This document shows, one piece after another, positions 18,733 to 27,793 of a DNA stretch of 64,000 nt; the stretch's first letter is position 1; every line of letters begins with the position of its first letter. A program made the translations under genes and the position numbers. The notes below the pieces were generated by a model. That model did no database searches. It was not told the origin of the DNA and worked only from the letters and a program-made list of their open reading frames with translations. The DNA lies in assembly GCA_046309355.1 (NCBI GenBank), contig JBKCPL010000042.1, positions 23,837 through 87,836 of the forward strand. Reading direction: 5' to 3'. Origin of the DNA: CAYSBE01 sp046309355. Lineage in GTDB: Bacteria; Bacteroidota; Bacteroidia; UKL13-3.

Positions 18733-18891
18733 GTGTGTGCCATTAAATTAGGAGTACGGTTCACAAAAAAATCTTTAAGATATATTTAAGTAAAAACACT
18801 TTCGTAATATTGCCTCTGAAGTTATTTTCGAACTTTATAAAAAAGTTGGAACGCTTTTTGAAACTAAACCATACAATCAATAATTAGAAAT

Positions 18892-19308
18892 ATGAAAAAG
18901 TTAATCATCGCTACCTGTTTTGCATTAGGAACCATTTTCTACACAAATGCACAAACTACACCGGCCACTGAAAATAAAGATCAGGCTGAAATCACCTTTG
19001 ACAAAGAGATTCACGACTTTGGTACAGTTCCTCAAAATGTACCTGCTTCTTACACCTTTACCTTCAAAAACACCGGCAAAGAGCCGTTGATTATTACCAG
19101 TGTTTCAGCATCATGCGGTTGTACGCAACCGGAATGGAGCAAAGAACCGATTAAAAAAGGTGAAAAAGGTTATGTAAAAGCTACATATAATGCGGCAAGT
19201 CCGGGTGTGTTTAATAAAACAGTAACTGTTGTGAGCAATGCTAAGAGAGGCACGGTTGTGCTTACACTTAAAGGCGATGTAAAAGCTCCAACTGCACCCG
19301 CACAATAA
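18892..19308 (+). CDS. DUF1573 secreted protein (first of pair)
   Basis: Small exported protein, 138 residues, with signal peptide MKKLIIATCFALGTIFYTNAQ. The rest is one DUF1573 immunoglobulin-like (ASH/MSP-like) domain: ITFDKEIHDFGTVPQN, then TFKNTGKEPLIITSVSASC, the signature CGCTQPEW and a final beta-strand TVVLTLKGDV. The function of DUF1573 is unknown. It is followed 31 bases later by a paralogue. Confidence 0.85.
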   Translation: MKKLIIATCFALGTIFYTNAQTTPATENKDQAEITFDKEIHDFGTVPQNVPASYTFTFKNTGKEPLIITSVSASCGCTQPEWSKEPIKKGEKGYVKATYNAASPGVFNKTVTVVSNAKRGTVVLTLKGDVKAPTAPAQ

Positions 19309-19339
19309 GTCGCTAGTCCATACACTACTTTAACCGGTT

Positions 19340-19780
19340 ATGAAAAAACTACTGATTGCGTGTACTTTAATTATTTCCGCCTACACGGGTTGGTCCCAAG
19401 ATGCTAATCCGGCAAACGAAGGCCCAATTATCACGTTTGAGAAACTGGAACACCATTTCGGCATAATCAAGGAAGGCGATTTGGCAGTACATGAGTTTAA
19501 ATTTACCAATTCAGGTAAAATGCCTCTGCTACTTACCAGCGTTAACGCCTCATGCGGTTGTACAGCACCCGAGTGGCCTAAAGAGCCTATAGTACCTGGT
19601 GCATCAGCTGCAGTTAAGGCTGTTTTTAACTCTTATCAGCGGCCTGGTAATTTTGAGAAATTCATTACTGTAAAAACCAATACCTTACAAGGCGATATCG
19701 TACTTAGAATAAAAGGCGAGGTTAAACCAAAACCCATTGAGCCTGTATCGCCCGTGCGAAATCCGGGCATGGAAAACTAA
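19340..19780 (+). CDS. DUF1573 secreted protein (second of pair)
   Basis: Paralogue of the preceding gene, 146 residues, with signal peptide to about YTGWSQ and the same order of landmarks: ITFEKLEHHFGIIKEGD, KFTNSGKMPLLLTSVNASC, CGCTAPEW. The C-terminus is Pro-rich (PKPIEPVSPV). Co-transcribed with the first copy, and ended by a strong terminator seven bases downstream. No function can be assigned. Confidence 0.85.
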   Translation: MKKLLIACTLIISAYTGWSQDANPANEGPIITFEKLEHHFGIIKEGDLAVHEFKFTNSGKMPLLLTSVNASCGCTAPEWPKEPIVPGASAAVKAVFNSYQRPGNFEKFITVKTNTLQGDIVLRIKGEVKPKPIEPVSPVRNPGMEN

Positions 19781-19786
19781 CTTATA

Positions 19787-19815
19787 AAATCCCCGCTTAC
19801 AGCGGGGATTTTTGT
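19787..19815 (+). terminator. Rho-independent terminator after the DUF1573 pair
   Basis: An 11-bp perfect stem (AAATCCCCGCT / AGCGGGGATTT) with loop TAC and a T tract. Confidence 0.88.
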
Positions 19816-19832
19816 TTATTAGTCATACGTAG

Positions 19833-19861
19833 TTGTTTAATTCGGGAGAATATTATTTTTG
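19833..19861 (+). promoter_or_regulatory. Promoter of ald (TTG-N18-TATTTTTG)
   Basis: The -33 TTG is at 19833-19835 and the -7 box TATTTTTG at 19854-19861, 24 bases ahead of the ATG. It lies directly after the previous terminator, so ald is its own unit. Confidence 0.6.
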
Positions 19862-19885
19862 CCGACTTTAATAATAAATCCAATC

Positions 19886-20998
19886 ATGATTATAGGTGTA
19901 CCTAAAGAAATTAAAAATAACGAAAACCGCGTAGGATTAACCCCTGCGGGTGTTTCCTCGTTTACAAAAGCCGGACATAAAGTATTCGTTCAATCTACAG
20001 CCGGAGTTGGCAGTGGTTTCAGCGATGACGAATACAAAAAAGCCGGAGCTACCATGCTAAAAACCATTGCCGATGTATACAAAAAGGCAGAAATGATCGT
20101 GAAGGTGAAAGAGCCGATTAAAGAAGAATATGGCTTAATAAAACCCGGACAGTTATTATTTACCTATTTTCACTTTGCCTCATATGAACCATTAACTAAG
20201 GCCATGATTAAAAGCAAGGCTGTGTGTTTGGCTTACGAAACGGTAGAGAAAAAAGACCGTTCGCTTCCACTGCTGGTGCCCATGAGTGAAGTTGCCGGCA
20301 GAATGAGTGTGCAGGAAGGTGCCAAATATTTAGAAAAACCTATGGGTGGACGCGGCATATTGCTGGGTGGAGTACCCGGAGTAAAACCGGCCAATGTACT
20401 TGTGCTTGGTGGCGGTATAGTAGGCACACAGGCCGCGAAGATGGCAGCAGGACTAGGCGCTGATGTTACCATACTGGATGTATCACTGCCTCGCTTGCGT
20501 CAGTTGGATGATATTTTACCCAAAAACGTAAAAACAGTTTATTCCAATGAATACAATGTTCGTGAATTGATTAAAACAGCTGACTTAATCATAGGAGCAG
20601 TACTTATCCCCGGTGCTAAGGCTCCATCGCTTATTACACGCGATATGCTAAAAACCATGAAACCCGGAACAGTAATGGTAGACGTAGCTATAGATCAGGG
20701 TGGATGCTTTGAAACATCAAAACCTACTACGCACCAAGATCCTATTTATGTAGTGGATGGTGTTATTCACTACTGCGTGGCTAATATGCCAGGTGCCGTA
20801 CCTTACACATCTACACTGGCGCTAACCAATGCAACACTGCCATATGGCTTACAACTGGCCAATAAAGGTTGGAAAAAAGCCTGTAAAGAAAATGAAGAAC
20901 TGCTACTGGGACTGAATATTGTTGATGGCAAAGTGGTGTACAAAGGTGTATCCGAGGCATTTAACCTGAAGTACACACCTGTAGCAGAAGTATTGTAA
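19886..20998 (+). CDS. ald: Alanine dehydrogenase
   Basis: NAD-dependent L-alanine dehydrogenase (alanine to pyruvate plus ammonia), 370 residues, the usual length. I chose ATG 19886 because MIIGVPKEIKNNENRVGLTP is the family N-terminus; the in-frame TTG at 19859 overlaps the -7 box. The catalytic and substrate segments (FTYFHFAS, GRMSVQEGA) and the Rossmann motif VLGGGIVGTQAA are clear. Single-gene unit with its own promoter and terminator. Confidence 0.93.
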   Translation: MIIGVPKEIKNNENRVGLTPAGVSSFTKAGHKVFVQSTAGVGSGFSDDEYKKAGATMLKTIADVYKKAEMIVKVKEPIKEEYGLIKPGQLLFTYFHFASYEPLTKAMIKSKAVCLAYETVEKKDRSLPLLVPMSEVAGRMSVQEGAKYLEKPMGGRGILLGGVPGVKPANVLVLGGGIVGTQAAKMAAGLGADVTILDVSLPRLRQLDDILPKNVKTVYSNEYNVRELIKTADLIIGAVLIPGAKAPSLITRDMLKTMKPGTVMVDVAIDQGGCFETSKPTTHQDPIYVVDGVIHYCVANMPGAVPYTSTLALTNATLPYGLQLANKGWKKACKENEELLLGLNIVDGKVVYKGVSEAFNLKYTPVAEVL

Positions 20999-21025
20999 AC
21001 TAACTTAACTGTCAAAAAACAGAAG

Positions 21026-21056
21026 AAGACAGCCTTAAATAGCTGTCTTTTTTTTT
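21026..21056 (+). terminator. Terminator after ald
   Basis: Stem AAGACAGC (21026-21033) / GCTGTCTT (21042-21049) with an 8-base loop and a long T run. Confidence 0.85.
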
Positions 21057-21062
21057 ACTTGC

Positions 21063-22442
21063 ATGGATACAGTAAATACTATGATGAAAAGAATTTTGGT
21101 GGTATCGGTTTGTATGGTTTTCATTCATGCCGTGCACGCACAAATAGACCGAAGGCAAACCTGTGCCAATATTACAACCACAGCTTGGAATGCAATGATT
21201 GACGGGAAATTTGAATACGTGTTCAATTTATTTAGTCCCGATATGAAAAGGCAACTTAGCATAGACGAATTAAAAGATACCTGGACAAATCTTGAACTGC
21301 AAATGGGTAAATACAAATCGACCGGAATTACATCGGTTGAAGAAAACGGACCCTACACCCTGACCGTTACTCCGGTTCAGTTCGAAAAAATGCCGTTGCT
21401 GCTAAAGGTCAATATCGATTCATTTTACCGCATTGCCGGATTATTTATTGTACCCGGTGGCGAGCAGTACACTCCTCCTTCCTATGTTAATACACTAAGT
21501 TTTATTGAATATAAGCTGAACTTTGGCAAAGCTCCGTTTACTATGGATGGCATGCTCAGCGTACCCAGAGCTAACCGTACCTCACCGGTTGTTATTCTTC
21601 TAGGCGGATCAGGTCCGACCGATAAAGATGGAACAACAGGTTACAATAAACCGCTTAAAGATATTGCGTGGGGCCTTGCCAGCCGTGGAATAGCCGTTTT
21701 CCGTTTTGATAAACGTACACAACGCCACGGGGTAACCTTATTCGGCAGCACATACCTTAAAACATTCACACCTGAGCAGGAGTACGTTGAAGATGCATTG
21801 GAAATAATTGCCATGCTAAAAAAACACTCTAAAATAGACTCTACTCAAATTTATCTGCTGGGCCATAGCCAGGGAGGAATGATGGCACCGCGCATTGCAC
21901 AAAGGGCCAAATCGCTAAAAGGTATCATACTGTTGGCAACCAATGCCGGAACGATGCAGGATTTGATGATTGAACAACTGGACTATTTATACAATTATGA
22001 CGGACCGGATGATGATGGCAAAAAAGCCGAAGCACAAAAATTGAAAGTGCAGGCAGCCTATGCGTTACGTAAAGATTTGAAGCCTGATGCCCCTGTAGAT
22101 TTACTGCCGATGGGAACACCGGCTTCGTACTGGATTTATTTGAATAACTACAATCAGGTAGAAACCGCCAAACTGCTCAAACACGAGCGTATACTGGTAT
22201 TGCAGGGCGAACGCGATTATCAGGTTCCTGTAAAAGAATTCGAAAAATGGCGTACCGAATTCAGTACAAAACCGAATGTTCAGTTTCAGCTGTATCCAAA
22301 ATTAAATCACCTGATGATGCCGGGTGAAGGAAAGCCAACACCCGATGAGCACTCAAAACCCAATCACGTAGCTGAAGATGTGATTATAACCGTAACTGAC
22401 TGGATAAAACTGCAGGGCATTTACAAGCCTGAACCAAAGTAA
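21063..22442 (+). CDS. Secreted alpha/beta hydrolase with DUF3887 domain
   Basis: Exported hydrolase, 459 residues. A signal peptide (best read from Met7/Met8, MKRILVVSVCMVF to VHAQ) is followed by an N-terminal DUF3887-like domain (about 30-125) and a serine hydrolase domain of the S33/dienelactone-hydrolase type. The oxyanion region VILLGGSGPTDKDG, nucleophile GHSQGG, acid region VLQGERDYQVP and catalytic His in PKLNHLMMPG are visible. This architecture is common in Bacteroidota; the substrate (ester or peptide) is unknown. It sits alone between ald and sucA. Confidence 0.82.
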   Translation: MDTVNTMMKRILVVSVCMVFIHAVHAQIDRRQTCANITTTAWNAMIDGKFEYVFNLFSPDMKRQLSIDELKDTWTNLELQMGKYKSTGITSVEENGPYTLTVTPVQFEKMPLLLKVNIDSFYRIAGLFIVPGGEQYTPPSYVNTLSFIEYKLNFGKAPFTMDGMLSVPRANRTSPVVILLGGSGPTDKDGTTGYNKPLKDIAWGLASRGIAVFRFDKRTQRHGVTLFGSTYLKTFTPEQEYVEDALEIIAMLKKHSKIDSTQIYLLGHSQGGMMAPRIAQRAKSLKGIILLATNAGTMQDLMIEQLDYLYNYDGPDDDGKKAEAQKLKVQAAYALRKDLKPDAPVDLLPMGTPASYWIYLNNYNQVETAKLLKHERILVLQGERDYQVPVKEFEKWRTEFSTKPNVQFQLYPKLNHLMMPGEGKPTPDEHSKPNHVAEDVIITVTDWIKLQGIYKPEPK

Positions 22443-22461
22443 GCCTAGTCAGTTAAATTAC

Positions 22462-22469
22462 TATCTTTG
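22462..22469 (+). promoter_or_regulatory. -7 box (TATCTTTG) for sucA
   Basis: Exact TAnnTTTG match 25 bases before the sucA start; no clear -33 TTG at the right distance. Confidence 0.45.
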
Positions 22470-22494
22470 CGCCACTTATAGCATATAAGCTCTT

Positions 22495-25212
22495 ATGGAT
22501 AAATTTTCGTACATATCAAATGCCGATGTAAACACGATAGACGATTTATATCAGCAATACCTCCAAGACAACGAATCTGTCGACTTTGGCTGGAAAAAGT
22601 TTTTTGAAGGATTTGAACTGGGTCAGCAGAAATTTAATGGCCATGCAAAAGCCACTGTTGTATCTGAAAATTTTATCAAAGAAATACATGTACTAAATCT
22701 CATAAAAGGCTACCGCACCAGAGGCCATTTGTTCACCAAAACAAATCCGGTGCGTGAACGCAGAAAATATGAACCCACCTTATCTATTGAAAACTTCGGT
22801 TTAACCGCAGCTGATATGGATAGCACTTTCCATGCAGGCATTGAAGTGGGACTGGGACCAGCCAAGCTAAAAGATATTATTCAATTACTGGAACAAACCT
22901 ATTGCGGATCGATAGGTGCGGAATATGCATATATACGCGAACCAAGAAAATTGGAATGGTTGCGCAGTAAAATGGAAACTTCACGCAATTTGCCCAATTT
23001 ATCTTTGGATGAAAAAAGGCATTTGCTACACAAACTGAATCAGGCAAGCGTTTTTGAAAATTTTCTGCATACCAAATTTGTTGGTCAAAAACGCTTTTCG
23101 CTGGAGGGGCTTGAAACACTTATACCTGCGCTGGATGCTGTTATACAATACGGTGCTGAATTGGGAGTGAGTGAATTCATATTGGGTATGGCACACCGTG
23201 GCCGTTTAAATGTACTGGCCAACATACTGGGTAAAACCTACGAAGAAATTTTTAAGGAATTTGAGGGGAAAGCTTACGAAGAAGCACTGTTTGAAGGGGA
23301 TGTAAAATATCACCTCGGCTATTCAACCGATATTACAACGGCCGCAGGTAAAACCGTACACCTGAGTCTGGCGCCCAATCCTTCACACCTTGAAACCGTA
23401 AACCCTGTTGTAAAAGGAATAACAAGGGCTAAACTGGAAAAGAAACACGGCAACGATATAGATAAGATTGCACCTATACTTATTCACGGTGATGCATCGG
23501 TAGCCGCACAGGGTATTGTGTATGAAGTGTTGCAAATGGCCGGTTTAAAAGCATACAATGTAGGAGGTTGCATACACATCGTAAGCAATAATCAGATTGG
23601 ATTTACCACAAACTACACCGATGGCCGCACATCTACTTATTGTACTGATGTTGCAAAAACCACACTATGCCCTGTATTTCATGTGAATGCCGATGATGTA
23701 GAAGCCGTTGTATATACTATAAAACTGGCAATGGAATACCGACAAGAGTTTAACAGCGATGTATTTATTGATTTATTGGGTTACCGCAAATATGGTCATA
23801 ATGAAGGTGATGAGCCACGATTTACTCAGCCGCTTTTATATAAAGCTATCAGTTCGCATCCAAATCCACGGGAAATTTATAACCAGAAACTTTTAACCGC
23901 AGGAAGTGTTGAAGCTGACTTGGCCAAGGAAATGGAAAAGGAGTTTCGTGGGTTGTTGCAGCAAAAACTTGAAATGGCTAAAGCAGCAGAACCCTCACCG
24001 GTGAGTAGCTTTATTAAAAACACATGGGAAGGATTTCATGCTGCCGGTGAATCCGATTTTGACCAACAACCCAAAACCGGTGTGAGCAAGAAACTGCTGA
24101 CCGAGCTTGCTGAAAAAATTTGCTCAATACCTGAAGGGTTTAAAGCTTTTAATAAAATAGAAAAGTTGTTTAACGACAGGCGTACTATGATTAAAAACAA
24201 TTCGCTTGATTGGGCTATGGGCGAACTTCTGGCCTACGCTACACTGGCTAATGAAGGACATAACGTGCGCATGACCGGACAAGACTGCGAACGAGGAACA
24301 TTTTCTCACCGCCATGCCATCATTAAACAGGAAGACTCCGAAAAAGAACACAATATTTTTGACAGTTTAGCTCACAACAAAAAGGCAGATGTTGTTTTTT
24401 ACAACTCCCTGTTGTCAGAGTATGCCGTACTTGGTTTTGAATACGGATATTCCATGGTGACGCCAAATGATCTTACTATTTGGGAAGCACAGTTTGGCGA
24501 TTTTGCCAATGGTGCACAAATTATAATTGACCAATACATAAGTAGTGCTGAAGCCAAATGGAAAACATACAGCGGTCTGGTATTGATGCTGCCACATGGA
24601 TACGAAGGTCAGGGGCCTGAGCATTCTTCGGCACGTGTTGAAAGATTCCTGCAACTGTGTGCGAATTACAATATGCAGGTATGTAATATTACCTCACCGG
24701 CCAATTACTTTCATTTGTTGCGTAGGCAGATTCACCGAAAAACAAGGTTGCCTTTGGTTATTATGACACCGAAAAGCTTATTGCGTCACCCCATGTGCGT
24801 AAGCACGTTGGATGAGATGGTGAATGGTACTTTTATGGATGTGATTGATGATAGCTATGCGGATGCGAAAACTGTAAAAAAGGTACTTTTCTGCAGCGGT
24901 AAAATTTATTACGACCTGTTAGATAAACAGCAAAAAGATGCTAGAAAAGATATTGCGATTGTACGGGTAGAACAATTGTTTCCAATGCCTGAAAAAGGCA
25001 TGGATGCAGTGATGAAAAAATATGCTGCTGCCACAGGATACTGGGTACAGGAAGAACCTAAAAACATGGGCGCATGGACTTACTTGCTTCGCAGAGAAGA
25101 AAATTATACGCTTAAGCTTATATCGCGCAAAGCCAGCGCATCGCCTGCAACAGGATTTGCTAAAGTGCATGCAAAAGAACAACAACAATTGATAAACGAA
25201 GCATTTGCATAG
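22495..25212 (+). CDS. sucA: 2-Oxoglutarate dehydrogenase E1
   Basis: Thiamine-diphosphate E1o subunit of the TCA-cycle 2-oxoglutarate dehydrogenase complex, 905 residues. The N-terminus has the E2-binding type segment IDDLYQQYLQDNESVDFGWKKFF in two parts, then the E1 domain with GMAHRGRLNVLANILGK, HGDASVAAQGIVYE and NNQIGFTTN (TPP and magnesium binding) and the transketolase-like domain GQDCERGTFSHRHA. All motifs are intact. The usual partner sucB does not follow; the next gene is on the other strand, so E2 must be encoded elsewhere. Confidence 0.94.
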   Translation: MDKFSYISNADVNTIDDLYQQYLQDNESVDFGWKKFFEGFELGQQKFNGHAKATVVSENFIKEIHVLNLIKGYRTRGHLFTKTNPVRERRKYEPTLSIENFGLTAADMDSTFHAGIEVGLGPAKLKDIIQLLEQTYCGSIGAEYAYIREPRKLEWLRSKMETSRNLPNLSLDEKRHLLHKLNQASVFENFLHTKFVGQKRFSLEGLETLIPALDAVIQYGAELGVSEFILGMAHRGRLNVLANILGKTYEEIFKEFEGKAYEEALFEGDVKYHLGYSTDITTAAGKTVHLSLAPNPSHLETVNPVVKGITRAKLEKKHGNDIDKIAPILIHGDASVAAQGIVYEVLQMAGLKAYNVGGCIHIVSNNQIGFTTNYTDGRTSTYCTDVAKTTLCPVFHVNADDVEAVVYTIKLAMEYRQEFNSDVFIDLLGYRKYGHNEGDEPRFTQPLLYKAISSHPNPREIYNQKLLTAGSVEADLAKEMEKEFRGLLQQKLEMAKAAEPSPVSSFIKNTWEGFHAAGESDFDQQPKTGVSKKLLTELAEKICSIPEGFKAFNKIEKLFNDRRTMIKNNSLDWAMGELLAYATLANEGHNVRMTGQDCERGTFSHRHAIIKQEDSEKEHNIFDSLAHNKKADVVFYNSLLSEYAVLGFEYGYSMVTPNDLTIWEAQFGDFANGAQIIIDQYISSAEAKWKTYSGLVLMLPHGYEGQGPEHSSARVERFLQLCANYNMQVCNITSPANYFHLLRRQIHRKTRLPLVIMTPKSLLRHPMCVSTLDEMVNGTFMDVIDDSYADAKTVKKVLFCSGKIYYDLLDKQQKDARKDIAIVRVEQLFPMPEKGMDAVMKKYAAATGYWVQEEPKNMGAWTYLLRREENYTLKLISRKASASPATGFAKVHAKEQQQLINEAFA

Positions 25213-25248
25213 CTACCTAACTTAGGCAGTGCTGATGACAGAAGTTTT

Positions 25249-27444
25249 TTAGTTGCTTACTTTAGTTATACGTTTAGTAAAAACGTTCCCGTTTGCATCT
25301 TCCGCCTTTACAATATAAACACCTGTGGGCCATCCGGCAGTAGGTATTTGGGTGACTGCATCTGTAACGTATTGTTCATGAATGAGCTGCCCCTGAACCG
25401 AATAACATTTAACCTTCGTAAGGTACAGATGTTCGGACTTTAAGTTAACAAAATCGGCTACAGGATTTGGATAAAGAACCAAATCAGTAGCATCAACAGC
25501 ATCATTCACCGCTACGGAGAACTCGGATGTAAAATGAAACTGCAGAAAACTGCCAAAGTCGGCATTAAACGTTTTGAGCACCTGTATTGGAGACTGTGCT
25601 GTTATAAATCTTACAGAACCCGAACCATCCGAAGGGGTAGCCCAGAAATTAAGCCCATTGCCCCCCTCATCATTAAACCGGAAGGTATAACAACCAATTG
25701 AAAACTCAAATGTATCGCGGTGCAAAGTACCGGATTGGGTAAACGTACGGTTACGCAAAACGTTGCCACGTGAATCTTTTACAGTGTACGAATTGTGCTC
25801 CGGACGAAGATTGGTTCGTGTTTCAATGATTACCCTTCTCGGCATGATTTGGGGCACCTGAAATTGAGTGGTTTTTGAATTGTTCAGTACCTCATCGTCA
25901 GTTGCACCGTTGATATCTGTTAACCATACTTTAAACGTTTTATCCGAAAAGTCACTGGGCCAAATGAGCCACTGCAAGGTAACCTCGGTTGATTTTTCGC
26001 TGGCTAATGAGCCTGACCATTCCTGCATATTGGCCTTTGCATTGCCTATCTGGTAATGAATTTTTGCCCGTGTAACGGGAACAGAACCGTAATTTTTAAT
26101 TTTAATCCGTGCATTATCGCAAACCGGATTTACACGGTTGTACCAAAAATCAGTGGAGGGCGCAATGATATCTTCTACTCCTAAATCGGTAGTAGCTGTG
26201 TAGGGCATGTAATAAAATAACTGAACGGCAATATTGTAGGAAGCATCGCCATTGGCTATAAAGGGCTCCATGTCCATATCAATAGTATTGGTTGAACCTG
26301 CTGAAACATTCAGCGCATAATCATAAGTAGGCACAACCTCTCCGGGGCACCAGTTGGCTCTGTTGTAAATCCAAGTGCCGGGCTGATTAATGATGGCATT
26401 GCTACCGCAATCCGCTTTCCACACAAGCTGGCTGGCTATGCTTTGATTATTTACCTTCAGGTAATAATACTTGGCACAAAATTCCGCACAATTTTCATTC
26501 TGTTCGCCACCATGACCCGTAATCCATACACGCACTTTTACGGATGCAGCATCCTGAGGAACGGTAAACGATTTCTGGGTCAGGTAATTTTCGATTGAAT
26601 TATTGGCACGTCCGTAAGGAAAACCCCCGCTGTATACATTTTGAACTTTATACGCCTTGCGTGCCGGTGTGCCCTCAATAAATATAAAATCAGTGGTAGC
26701 CGTAAAGCCATAGCTGTAGCCCTGGTACTGAATACGGAACTGAACCGAATCGTGCAGCAATGCCTGATAATCGGTTACATCAAACACGTAGTCATATTTG
26801 AACGTCTTAGGAAATGTTTTGGCATAGGGTGAAATAAAACGACCCACTTCAATGTCATTGATAACATCAAATACATCGTAATACGGGGTATTGATAAGTT
26901 TCAATTTTGTTGTTTCACTCACCCAAACCGAATCTGTTTTAACTCCGGTCGTATCGAAATAATAGTTGTAATACCCTGCAGGCCACACACGAAGCGAATC
27001 GGTAGGTTGCAATGGCAATGCTGTATTGGTGTAACGTACAACCAACAGCGTGGCAGAAGCCACAGAATCTGTCTTTTTAGTTGTGGTATTGAATGACGTA
27101 ACGTACGTAGTGTCGTTGCGAAACATCACCGAATCTCGTACTTGTCCGTTTACCCTGAATGAGGGAGCCTGTTTAAGTGTCGAATCCTTTAGTCCTGTTC
27201 GCTCACGCACAAATAAGCGCAAGGTATAGTCCCATTCGCACTGTCCGTTGGAGAGGCAACCCAGAGTAAATTTCAAAAATGCCCGGTTAGATGTGTGACT
27301 AGTAGGTGGCATAACCGACCAGAAATCAAAATTACCATAGCGGTTCATGTGAAAATCGGTGGTTACACGCACAACAGTACTGTCACCATTTCCTGCTTGG
27401 GCAAAGAGTGGTAAAACGAAAAAGAATAAAATGTATTTTCTCAT
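25249..27444 (-). CDS. PNGase F-like glycoamidase with T9SS sorting domain
   Basis: Secreted protein of 731 residues with a signal peptide (1-17) and a region strongly resembling peptide-N-glycosidase F of Elizabethkingia/Flavobacterium, which cuts N-glycans from Asn. Matching segments: CEWD (catalytic Asp60 equivalent = D72), GRFISPY (201-207), DVTDY, GGFPYGRA, NCAEFCA (Glu206 equivalent = E321) and NWCPGEVVPT. The Glu118 equivalent appears to be Gln241. About 100 residues are inserted between D72 and GRFISPY. The last 75 residues (LYPNPVADFVNL to ITKVSN) form a type A T9SS C-terminal signal. Activity is uncertain because of the possible Gln. Confidence 0.82.
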   Translation of the reverse strand: MRKYILFFFVLPLFAQAGNGDSTVVRVTTDFHMNRYGNFDFWSVMPPTSHTSNRAFLKFTLGCLSNGQCEWDYTLRLFVRERTGLKDSTLKQAPSFRVNGQVRDSVMFRNDTTYVTSFNTTTKKTDSVASATLLVVRYTNTALPLQPTDSLRVWPAGYYNYYFDTTGVKTDSVWVSETTKLKLINTPYYDVFDVINDIEVGRFISPYAKTFPKTFKYDYVFDVTDYQALLHDSVQFRIQYQGYSYGFTATTDFIFIEGTPARKAYKVQNVYSGGFPYGRANNSIENYLTQKSFTVPQDAASVKVRVWITGHGGEQNENCAEFCAKYYYLKVNNQSIASQLVWKADCGSNAIINQPGTWIYNRANWCPGEVVPTYDYALNVSAGSTNTIDMDMEPFIANGDASYNIAVQLFYYMPYTATTDLGVEDIIAPSTDFWYNRVNPVCDNARIKIKNYGSVPVTRAKIHYQIGNAKANMQEWSGSLASEKSTEVTLQWLIWPSDFSDKTFKVWLTDINGATDDEVLNNSKTTQFQVPQIMPRRVIIETRTNLRPEHNSYTVKDSRGNVLRNRTFTQSGTLHRDTFEFSIGCYTFRFNDEGGNGLNFWATPSDGSGSVRFITAQSPIQVLKTFNADFGSFLQFHFTSEFSVAVNDAVDATDLVLYPNPVADFVNLKSEHLYLTKVKCYSVQGQLIHEQYVTDAVTQIPTAGWPTGVYIVKAEDANGNVFTKRITKVSN

Positions 27445-27621
27445 AAACTGGAATAAATAAATTTTAAGGTTTTTACGAAACTAAGTGTTCTGCAAGATTA
27501 ATGGGTTTCATTGAAAAACAATTCATGAGGATAAATTACTACTGATATGAGGAATGGTCTTCGTGATATCCCTGATTGTATTCGATAAATAATCTGCTTT
27601 AACCCCTCCTTTACTACTCAA

Positions 27622-27685
27622 CTAAAAGTCGATGAACTGAGTTCATCGCTTTTTTATTGGCTTTGCAGCCGGCAAAAACGTTTGC
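27622..27685 (+). repeat. Hairpin repeat, copy A
   Basis: A 64-base unit beginning CTAAAAGTCG. Its first hairpin is AAAG-T-CGATGAAC, loop TGA, GTTCATCG-CTTT (27625-27652) with a T6 tract, followed by ATTGGC, a GCAGCCGGC segment and an inverted repeat GCAAA-AACG-TTTGC. It is nearly identical to copy B and shares its frame with copy C in reverse. Confidence 0.8.
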
Positions 27686-27730
27686 AATCAGGGATTAACT
27701 GCGTTGATCCCGTTGGGGAGTAGCTCTCAT

Positions 27731-27793
27731 CTAAAAGTCGATGAACTCTGTTCATCGCTTTTTTTTGGCTTTGCAGCCGGCAAACACGTTTGC
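27731..27793 (+). repeat. Hairpin repeat, copy B
   Basis: Direct repeat of copy A, 46 bases downstream. The hairpin loop is TCT instead of TGA with the same GATGAAC/GTTCATC stem, an 8-T tract, and a terminal inverted repeat GCAAAC-AC-GTTTGC. Confidence 0.8.
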
